A stretch of 56,519 bases of DNA from Clostridium bowmanii. GTDB lineage: Bacteria; Bacillota; Clostridia; Clostridiales; Clostridiaceae. A program made the position numbers and the translations under genes. The DNA is taken from NCBI RefSeq assembly GCF_018861315.1, contig NZ_JAHLDL010000031.1, forward strand, positions 1 through 56,519, given 5' to 3'. The notes under the pieces are model-generated. The model was not told where the DNA came from, did no database searches, and saw nothing but the letters and a program-made list of their open reading frames with translations. Positions within the stretch are counted from its first letter, which is position 1; each line of letters opens with the position of its first letter. Positions 7,799-14,064 of this stretch are shown here, one piece after another.

Positions 7799-9541
7799 TT
7801 AGAGTAACTTAATAAGTTCTTCTAACTCCTCAGATAAAACTTTTGCAAGTGTAAAATCAGTATCTTTTAAAGCCAATTCAATTTTTGTTTCAACTATTTT
7901 TTTCTTTTGTTCAATTTCTAAATAATCTTTGTCAAAATGACTAGCATAAATCATCTTTCTAAATTTTCGCATACTCATTTTTCTAATTGTCTTATCCTCA
8001 ATCATTAAAACATAATCCATACAGTTTACTATAGAATAAAAATCATGAGAAATCATTAGAATCGCACCTTTATAGTTTTCTATAGCTTTTTCCAATGCTA
8101 TTTGTGAATAGGTGTCTAAATGACTTGTGGGTTCATCAAGAAGCAACATATTTGCATAACTAGCAGAAACTTTTGCCAATTGAAGTATATTTTTTTCTCC
8201 ACCGGACAAAGACCCTATCTTTTGATTAATGGCTCCTTCTTCTTCAAACCCATAACCAGAAATATATTCTCTAACCTCTTGATTAGTTTTAAACCCAACA
8301 CCCAGGAACTCTTCAAGTATGGTATTTGCCTCATTTAGTGTTTTGCCTTGAAGTTGAGATAAATAAGCCACTTCAACATCTTCAGTTATCTCAATAGAAT
8401 CATGATTATTTTTAAAGATTTCTTGAAGCATTGTGGTTTTCCCTGTACCATTTGAACCCACAATGGCTACTTTATCAGTAGATTTAATCTCAAAGTTAAC
8501 ATTTTCTAGTAGTGTATCATCAAAGCTAACACTGTAATCACTAACTTTTAAAACAATTGTTCCCACCATTTCATTATTCGAAACTAAACTGATATTTGGC
8601 TGTTTAATGTCTACAAATGGCGCTTTAATTCTACTTTTTTCTAATCTTTCTTGAATTTTAACTCTAGCATTTAGAGATTTCCCTTTAGAAGATTGATCAT
8701 ACTCAGTTGCAAGAAATCTTAGTTTTTTTATTAACTTCTCGTTTCTCTCAAGTTCTACATTATCATCAATAGCTAGTTCTTGCAGCTCAATTTTAGTTTG
8801 AAGTAGTGAGAAGTTATAATCAATATAGTTTCCATCAAACTCTTGGAGTTCCATGTTTTCAAGATGCAGAATTTTGTTAAAACAATGATTCAATATATAT
8901 CTGTTGTGCGTAATAATTAACATTGTTCCACTGTGTGAATTAATTAGATTTTTAAGCGCATTAAGGTTTTCAAAGTCTAAAAACACATCGGGTTCATCCA
9001 TAATCATTAAGTCTGGACTATTTAGCATTTCCTTAATTACTTGAATAAGCTTGAATTCCCCACCACTAAGTTCAGATATCATTAAATCTTTATACCTCAT
9101 TAAGTTTGCAAGATTTAGGTTTTTATTAATGGTATTTTCGAAATCATCCCCATTAATTGCATCAAATGCGTCTAAAACTTGTTGATATTTTTCTAGTAAA
9201 GGTTCAATATCCAAAGATGTTTCCATTTCACTGCAAATAGATGTTATTTCATTTTGTAGTTTAATGAATTTTTCCCCTATATATTCGAAAACTGTAATTT
9301 CTTTTATATTATCTAGTTGTGAGAATTGACTTACATACCCTATTCTACAATTTGCATCTATGGCGAGCTTTCCATCAAACATATATTTTTCTGGATCCAT
9401 AATTATATCTATCAGTGTACTTTTTCCGCTTCCATTTGTTCCTATAAAAGCACAATGCTTTCCATCTTCTAATGTAAATGAAATATTATTATATAGATCC
9501 TTTTGCGGAAATGAGTAGGACAAATTATCAACTTTTATCAT
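7799..9541 (-). CDS. ABC-F family ATPase, probable ribosome-protection factor
   Basis: 580 residues from the ATG after GAGAGG (MIKVDNLSYSF). An in-frame ATG 75 bases upstream has no ribosome binding site. Two ABC ATPase domains with no membrane segments: Walker A GTNGSGKST (~residue 33) and GSNGTGKTT (~363), signatures LSGGEFK and LSGGEKN, Walker B 'MIMDEP' and 'LLLDEP'. The ~70-residue linker between them holds the charged helical P-site tRNA-interaction region (ERNEKLIKKLRFL...), and a short basic C-terminal extension follows. ABC-F proteins bind the ribosomal E site; antibiotic-resistance members displace drugs from the peptidyl-transferase centre or exit tunnel. The hairpin in the leader fits the attenuation seen in resistance members. 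A housekeeping EttA-like role is less likely given divergent domains. Drug class cannot be told. Confidence 0.85.
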   Translation of the reverse strand: MIKVDNLSYSFPQKDLYNNISFTLEDGKHCAFIGTNGSGKSTLIDIIMDPEKYMFDGKLAIDANCRIGYVSQFSQLDNIKEITVFEYIGEKFIKLQNEITSICSEMETSLDIEPLLEKYQQVLDAFDAINGDDFENTINKNLNLANLMRYKDLMISELSGGEFKLIQVIKEMLNSPDLMIMDEPDVFLDFENLNALKNLINSHSGTMLIITHNRYILNHCFNKILHLENMELQEFDGNYIDYNFSLLQTKIELQELAIDDNVELERNEKLIKKLRFLATEYDQSSKGKSLNARVKIQERLEKSRIKAPFVDIKQPNISLVSNNEMVGTIVLKVSDYSVSFDDTLLENVNFEIKSTDKVAIVGSNGTGKTTMLQEIFKNNHDSIEITEDVEVAYLSQLQGKTLNEANTILEEFLGVGFKTNQEVREYISGYGFEEEGAINQKIGSLSGGEKNILQLAKVSASYANMLLLDEPTSHLDTYSQIALEKAIENYKGAILMISHDFYSIVNCMDYVLMIEDKTIRKMSMRKFRKMIYASHFDKDYLEIEQKKKIVETKIELALKDTDFTLAKVLSEELEELIKLL

Positions 9542-9563
9542 ATTATTACCTCTCTTTATCACT

Positions 9564-9591
9564 AAAAAAGAGCCTATAAAAATAAGCTCTT
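9564..9591 (-). promoter_or_regulatory. candidate transcription attenuator in the ABC-F leader
   Basis: On the minus strand AAGAGC / GCTCTT around a short A+T loop is followed by a T-run, forming a small intrinsic terminator 23 bases before the ABC-F start codon. An open frame starting at complement 9616 spans it. This is the arrangement of ribosome-mediated attenuators ahead of ABC-F resistance genes; an anti-terminator was not modelled. Confidence 0.45.
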
Positions 9592-9717
9592 CATTATATT
9601 CTGTTATAAATTGCATTTTTATACTTGATTTTTATATAGTAAACACATTATACTTAGTCTACCACTTATAGCATAACACTTTTTAGAGTTAAGTTCAATA
9701 AATTAACTTTGTTAAAT

Positions 9718-9850
9718 CTAATCCGATTTTTGTCTGTTCAGTCTGTTTTTAATCTTGGGATATATTTTCTTTATGCCTGCTCCTATCAATACTATTACAA
9801 TAACCATTGAAAATATAAATATATTACTACCGCTCTCCAATATGCACAAC
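9718..9850 (-). pseudogene. C-terminal remnant of a membrane-anchored protein
   Basis: A frame ending at TAG complement 9718-9720 encodes a Gly/Ser turn, a ~17-residue hydrophobic helix (IFIFSMVIVIVLIGAG) and a basic tail (KKIYPKIKNRLNRQK). This is the layout of a tail anchor or a degenerate LPXTG-type sorting signal. Upstream the frame is interrupted and no start is visible. The rest of the gene-free stretch 9592-10175 shows nothing else I can name. Confidence 0.3.
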
Positions 9851-10175
9851 CTGAAAAATAGACGTTTAATTGACAATTTAGTATTAAACTATAATTATAA
9901 GAAATTACAATTGAATGATAATAGCGGTAGTATCAGTTTCGTCAATATTATTTTTCTCTGCATCAATACCATGAATATTGTCAACTGATATACCAATAAG
10001 TATACCTGAGATAATTATAATATGGTTTGAAAGGACCCTACTTACATTAATAATAACTATACCTATTGCGTATATAATATTATAAGTGATTTACACTAGC
10101 AATTAAGGTAAAAAAGCAACCAATATGAAGTATAAATTTAATATTACTATTTAAAAGAATGTATTAATGAGAAGA

Positions 10176-10211
10176 CTCAAAGGGATGCCACAATCATGGC
10201 ATCCCTTTGAG
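10176..10211 (-). terminator. terminator of the marR-ceo unit
   Basis: A 15-bp perfect stem (CTCAAAGGGATGCCA and its complement) with a 6-base loop lies 39 bases after the stop codon at 10250. It is T-rich on both sides. Confidence 0.75.
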
Positions 10212-10249
10212 TTTTGTCCATTTATAACAGCCTAAAAATTGCAATAAAT

Positions 10250-11182
10250 TTATTCAACCAATTCTTTAAATATATTGATATCCCTTTTATAAACATTTTT
10301 ACTGAAACTTTCGCTTATTTTAAGGCTTGCTTGTTTGTAAAAAATAGATGGTGCATTACTTACTACATAATAATACACATCTTCTCTGTTATAGATAGGA
10401 TTATTTAGATTAGAAAAGACTGTACCTTCAATAGCTTTACCAGCATTTGCAGCAGCATCAATTATTAAACAGTTTTTCTTTAAGCCCTTTTGCTGCTCTA
10501 AAGATAGTATGTGCAAGCCAGTTTTATCAACCTCAATACCATTTATTATAATGTCAAAACTTTCACGTTCTTCAATAAACTCATCCATAGTTTTTCTATA
10601 AAACATTCTTACGTTATTATTAAATTTTGAAACTGCACAAAATGCTCCTTGGGAAACGTTTCCACAACCTAGTACCGCTATATTCGTGCTGTGATCCGGT
10701 ATCATACCAAAGCTTAACAAAGCATGCAAAACAGAAGAATACCCAGCAATAAAGCTATTATCTTTTATGAAATTTGGTTTAATCCAATCGATTAATTTAA
10801 TCTTATCTTTGTAATAAACCTGAGGGTGAATATTGTCCAAATCTACAATTGTTAGATTTTTTAAATTAAATTGAGATTCCATAAAACCTTTGCCAGATCC
10901 GTTGGGATGGGTCCAACCAATAATCATTTGGTTTGGTCTAATATTTTTATAGTCAACTTCTTGAATACATTTAATTGAAAAAATTGCAGGACAATCAGAA
11001 AATATTTCAGCACGTGTGGCTATTTTACATCCAACTTTTTCATATTCATAATCTTTTATATTTAGATTAAGTCCAAAGTTATGTTCAATCACAATGTCAT
11101 TCTCAAAATCATTTACATGCGCAGGTAATAATGCAACTCTTTTTTCATCAGGATAATTGGGGATAATAAAGCCTAATTTCAT
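10250..11182 (-). CDS. N5-(carboxyethyl)ornithine synthase-like NAD(P) oxidoreductase
   Basis: 310 residues from the ATG nine bases after GGAGG (MKLGFIIPNYPDEKRVALLP). The N-terminus carries the alanine dehydrogenase/saccharopine dehydrogenase-type pattern 'P.EKRVALLP' and a mid-protein Rossmann motif 'VLGCGNVSQGAF' (~residues 165-176). Length and sequence match N5-(L-1-carboxyethyl)-L-ornithine synthase, which condenses pyruvate with the side-chain amine of ornithine (or lysine) using NADPH. 'IIGWTHPNGSGKGF' and 'DLDNIHPQVYY' are conserved-looking active-site loops. It is the last gene of a unit with the MarR gene 39 bases upstream, implying ligand-controlled expression. Opine-type amino acids are rare products and their role here is unknown. 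Another imino-acid dehydrogenase activity is possible. Confidence 0.75.
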   Translation of the reverse strand: MKLGFIIPNYPDEKRVALLPAHVNDFENDIVIEHNFGLNLNIKDYEYEKVGCKIATRAEIFSDCPAIFSIKCIQEVDYKNIRPNQMIIGWTHPNGSGKGFMESQFNLKNLTIVDLDNIHPQVYYKDKIKLIDWIKPNFIKDNSFIAGYSSVLHALLSFGMIPDHSTNIAVLGCGNVSQGAFCAVSKFNNNVRMFYRKTMDEFIEERESFDIIINGIEVDKTGLHILSLEQQKGLKKNCLIIDAAANAGKAIEGTVFSNLNNPIYNREDVYYYVVSNAPSIFYKQASLKISESFSKNVYKRDINIFKELVE

Positions 11183-11221
11183 ACATTCAGTCCTCCTCGT
11201 ATTATGTTCTGAAAACATATA

Positions 11222-11671
11222 CTATTCTTCCATTTTTTCTACAATAATTTTCATATTATTAAGTGTTTCTTTTAACAATGTCAAATCGTCTATACTAAAT
11301 TTTTGCATGCTTTTACTAAAAGCTATTTTCATAGCTTCTGTATGTTTTTCTAAACAGATACACCCTATATCCGTTAATTCTATATAAATTATTCGCCTGT
11401 CGTTTTTATCTAACATCCTTTTCACCATATGAAATTCAACAAGTTTATTAACTAATACAGTTATATTCGGTTTTGATACATAAAGCATTTTACCTAAATC
11501 TGTCATCGTACAAGCGCCTTCGATTTTTAAGAAACGCATTAGATTTACATGAGCCCTTGCTATTCCATTGTTTCTAGTTGTATTATCACTTATTTCAAAG
11601 ATTCTCTTTGTAAATATTGGAAAAACAGATATTAATTCATCAAAAATCCCATCAATATATTTATTCTCCAT
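11222..11671 (-). CDS. MarR-family transcriptional regulator (ceo unit)
   Basis: 149 residues using the second ATG, which has GGAG at the right spacing; an ATG four codons upstream lacks one. Winged-helix MarR fold: recognition region 'TMTDLGKMLYVSKPNITVLVNKLVEFHMV' (~residues 57-85) and the beta-wing signature 'KRMLDKNDRRIIYIELTDIG'. Long N- and C-terminal helices would form the dimer. It is first in a two-gene unit with the ornithine-derivatising enzyme, behind a strong sigma-A promoter. A 13-bp inverted repeat overlaps the transcribed leader, so autorepression is likely. The ligand is unknown but may be a substrate or product of the enzyme. Confidence 0.85.
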   Translation of the reverse strand: MENKYIDGIFDELISVFPIFTKRIFEISDNTTRNNGIARAHVNLMRFLKIEGACTMTDLGKMLYVSKPNITVLVNKLVEFHMVKRMLDKNDRRIIYIELTDIGCICLEKHTEAMKIAFSKSMQKFSIDDLTLLKETLNNMKIIVEKMEE

Positions 11672-11727
11672 GCCATTCTCCATCCGTTTAAGTATATTTT
11701 TAATTTAGTTTAACCGCAAAGTGAAAC

Positions 11728-11802
11728 TAAATAATAGTTATTACATTTAACTATTATTTAATATAACTATTATATATTATAACTATAAATACTATTTGTC
11801 AA
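11728..11802 (-). promoter_or_regulatory. promoter and operator of the marR-ceo unit
   Basis: Minus-strand TTGACA (complement 11797-11802), 17 bases, TAATAT (complement 11774-11779) is a strong sigma-A promoter. Just downstream lies a perfect 13-bp inverted repeat, TAAATAATAGTTA (11728-11740) and its complement (11748-11760), covering roughly +7 to +39. More ATAACTAT half-sites fill the spacer at 11762-11787. A MarR dimer here would block initiation. Confidence 0.6.
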
Positions 11803-11893
11803 CTCTACTTAGATGATTATTACATAAATAACCTTTGTATATAAACGAAGCGAAGTCAGAAGTCTTTAGTTGCACTTGAAAATAATAAATAAA

Positions 11894-11929
11894 AATAAGC
11901 AGAAGGTTGTGTTAACCCTTCTGCTTATT
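11894..11929 (-). terminator. terminator of the marR-MATE unit
   Basis: A 13-bp perfect stem (AATAAGCAGAAGG and complement) about 45 bases after the MATE stop codon, T-rich on both strands. The spacer between it and the next promoter (11803-11893) shows no gene. Confidence 0.75.
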
Positions 11930-11973
11930 AAATTAAATGGTTTATTACTCCTACAATGTTTAATTACTGTATT

Positions 11974-13371
11974 CTATACTTCTTCTACCAAATCGCAGTT
12001 ACTATCAACTTGTATTTCGCCCTCTAAATCTCGAATTTTTTCTCTATATACTTTAATTGCAAAGTACCCAGAAATTATTAAAGAAGCTGCCTCTGATATT
12101 GGAAATGCTATCCATACTCCGGTTAATCCAATTAATTTGCTTAGGATAAATGTCAATGGTAATAAAATAATAATCTGTCTTGCAAAAGATATAATAAGGC
12201 TTACTTTTGCTTTACCAAATGCTTGAAAAACCGTAGAAAGAACTATTGCTATCCCAGAAAACACAAAACCTATACTGATAATTCTCAAACACTTAATCCC
12301 TATTGCATTCATCTGTGATGTACTGCTAAATAGCATAAGCAGTTGCCCCGGGAATATTACAAATAAACTGGTACCAAACAGCATGATGGCGCATGCAAAT
12401 ATGCACCCATACTTGACAGCTTCTAGTACCCTTTGCTTATTTTTCGCGCCATAATTATAGCCAACTATAGGCATGATCCCCTGTGTTAGACCGAATACAG
12501 GCATATATATAAAAGACTGTAATTTGTAGTATATGCCAAATACTGCAACAGCAGTTCCAGAAAATCCTGCTAAAATCAAATTGATACCTGATACCATTAC
12601 AGATCCCAATAGTTGCATAAACATAGCAGGAACTCCAACTTTGAATATTTCACCTGTGATGTTGCTACTATAATGAAATTTCTTTAAATTTAGTTTTAAT
12701 CCATTATTGTTTCTAAGTACGAGTTTAAGTGCATATATCATAGCTAATATTTGACCAATAACCGTTGCTATTGCTGCCCCCTGTACACTTAATTTAGGGA
12801 AAAATAACAATCCAAAAATAAGAATTGGATCAAGAATAATGTTAGTTATCGCACCTAATAATTGTATTCTCATAGAACTTAACATGTCACCAGTAGATCT
12901 TAAAATATTCATACACACTTCTGATATAATGCTACCAAATGAAAACAACATAATAATACTGGTATACTGTACTGCATATTTAATAACAACAGGGTCGTCA
13001 GTAAACATTTTAGTAAACATTTTGGGTACGAATGTCGAACAAATCGCAAGGATAATCCACAATACAATTCCTATTGCAAATCCATGTTCCGCAGTATTTC
13101 TGGCAACATCTTTGTTCCCAGAACCCAGTTTTCTTGACATAAACGAGTTAATCCCCACACCAAGCCCCACAAATATTGATACTATTATAAGTTGTATTGG
13201 AAAAGCTATAGATAAAGCCGTAAGTGCCTGCACTGATATTTTTGCTACAAATATGCTGTCTACAATATTATATAGCGCTTGCACAAACATCGACAGCATT
13301 GCTGGCAATGCCATTTTTATAATTAACTTCTTTATATCCATATTCCCTAGTTTATACATATTTTCTTTCAT
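11974..13371 (-). CDS. MATE-family multidrug exporter
   Basis: 465 residues, ATG after AAGGAG. Two bundles of six membrane helices with the MATE layout: short cytoplasmic N-terminus, first helix 'LIIKMALPAMLSMFVQALYNIVDSIFVA' (the conserved NxxDxxFV-type segment), 'GLGVGINSFMSRKLGSGN' loop, and the second bundle opening near residue 235 ('FKVGVPAMFMQLLGSVM'). The 'QGIMPIVGYNYGAKN' element matches the second-half Q-x-P-x-x-x-N-x-G signature. It exports cationic or amphipathic compounds by Na+ or H+ antiport. It overlaps the upstream MarR gene by 4 bases (ATGA), so translation is coupled and both are controlled by the double MarR box. Drug specificity unknown. Confidence 0.9.
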   Translation of the reverse strand: MKENMYKLGNMDIKKLIIKMALPAMLSMFVQALYNIVDSIFVAKISVQALTALSIAFPIQLIIVSIFVGLGVGINSFMSRKLGSGNKDVARNTAEHGFAIGIVLWIILAICSTFVPKMFTKMFTDDPVVIKYAVQYTSIIMLFSFGSIISEVCMNILRSTGDMLSSMRIQLLGAITNIILDPILIFGLLFFPKLSVQGAAIATVIGQILAMIYALKLVLRNNNGLKLNLKKFHYSSNITGEIFKVGVPAMFMQLLGSVMVSGINLILAGFSGTAVAVFGIYYKLQSFIYMPVFGLTQGIMPIVGYNYGAKNKQRVLEAVKYGCIFACAIMLFGTSLFVIFPGQLLMLFSSTSQMNAIGIKCLRIISIGFVFSGIAIVLSTVFQAFGKAKVSLIISFARQIIILLPLTFILSKLIGLTGVWIAFPISEAASLIISGYFAIKVYREKIRDLEGEIQVDSNCDLVEEV

Positions 13372-13802
13372 TGTTTATTCTCCTTCAATGTCGTTACATT
13401 ATCTACCATTTTGGCTAGTATACTTCTTACTTTTTCAATATCAGCATTAGAAATATTATAAATGAGAATATCTTCCCATGCTTTCAAGACTTCTATAATG
13501 CTAGGAACTATATTTATTCCACTATCGGTTAAATATATGCCCTTTTCTCGTCTATCACTTTCACTAACTACTCTATTAACATAATTATATTTTTCAAGAT
13601 GGGTTATTATCTTTGTTATAGTAGCCTTATTAAATAAAAACAATTCATTTATTCCGGTTAGGTTAGCCCCGTTATGATCCCTTAAAAATAACAATACTTC
13701 CGCTTGAACTTTATTTAAATTATCTTTTTTCAGCATAGCATCTACAAAATTTTTTTCATTTCTATATAATATTGAAATATTTCTTCCTATTATTTTACGC
13801 AT
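13368..13802 (-). CDS. MarR-family repressor of the MATE exporter
   Basis: 144 residues from the ATG after GGAGGAGG; a TTG five codons upstream overlaps that site. Winged helix-turn-helix with recognition region 'NLTGINELFLFNKATITKIITHLEKYNYV' and wing 'RVVSESDRREKGIYLTDSG'. The stop overlaps the start of the MATE gene. Two near-identical quasi-palindromes cover the promoter's -35 and -10, so it almost certainly represses its own operon and is released by a compound the exporter removes. The ligand is not deducible. Confidence 0.88.
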   Translation of the reverse strand: MRKIIGRNISILYRNEKNFVDAMLKKDNLNKVQAEVLLFLRDHNGANLTGINELFLFNKATITKIITHLEKYNYVNRVVSESDRREKGIYLTDSGINIVPSIIEVLKAWEDILIYNISNADIEKVRSILAKMVDNVTTLKENKQ

Positions 13803-13820
13803 ATTTTCCTCCTCCAATAA

Positions 13821-13869
13821 TAGTTGCCTAAGAAACTATTATACCTCATAGTAGTTTCTTAGGCAACCA
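13821..13869 (-). promoter_or_regulatory. promoter with two MarR boxes for the marR-MATE operon
   Basis: Minus-strand TTGCCT (complement 13861-13866), 17 bases, TATAAT (complement 13838-13843). Two 18-bp quasi-palindromes lie in inverted copies: TAGTTGCCTAAGAAACTA (13821-13838) and TAGTTTCTTAGGCAACCA (13852-13869). Their centres are 31 bases apart, about three helical turns; one covers the -35 and the other the -10/+1. The layout fits tight autorepression. Confidence 0.7.
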
Positions 13870-13873
13870 TTAA

Positions 13874-14026
13874 TTGCAGCAATCAATAAATTATGATATC
13901 TACATTGATGGTACTCTTAATGAGCCACGACACTATGTATGCCTTTCAGCTGATATTAAAACCACATGGGAATTAAGTAAAATGTGTGGTAAGTTCTCTT
14001 CTCAATCAGATGAAATTTTGGTATAA
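13874..14026 (+). other. unrecognised coding remnant upstream of yfhO-like gene
   Basis: An open frame of 50 codons (ending TAA 14024-14026) with protein-like composition (DIYIDGTLNEPRHYVCLSAD) has no ribosome binding site at its only possible start, a TTG. It lies between the MarR operator and the YfhO-like gene and is probably the tail of a deleted gene. Family unknown. Confidence 0.3.
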
Positions 14027-14064
14027 TAATCTATATAGCTTCATAAATAAAGGTGGGATTATTC

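Noticed and set aside
9542-9616. N-terminal extension of the ABC-F protein
   Set aside because: The upstream ATG has no ribosome binding site and the stretch contains the terminator-like hairpin, so it was treated as leader.
9755-9988. 77-codon plus-strand open frame
   Set aside because: Low-complexity A+T-driven sequence; the opposite strand gives a more convincing membrane-anchor remnant.
12839-13450. 203-codon plus-strand open frame
   Set aside because: Antisense of the MATE and MarR genes, with no ribosome binding site; the opposite strand has clear family motifs.
13821-13869. Terminator hairpin upstream of the MarR gene
   Set aside because: The long inverted repeat overlaps a consensus promoter and has no T-run; it is better explained as two operator boxes.
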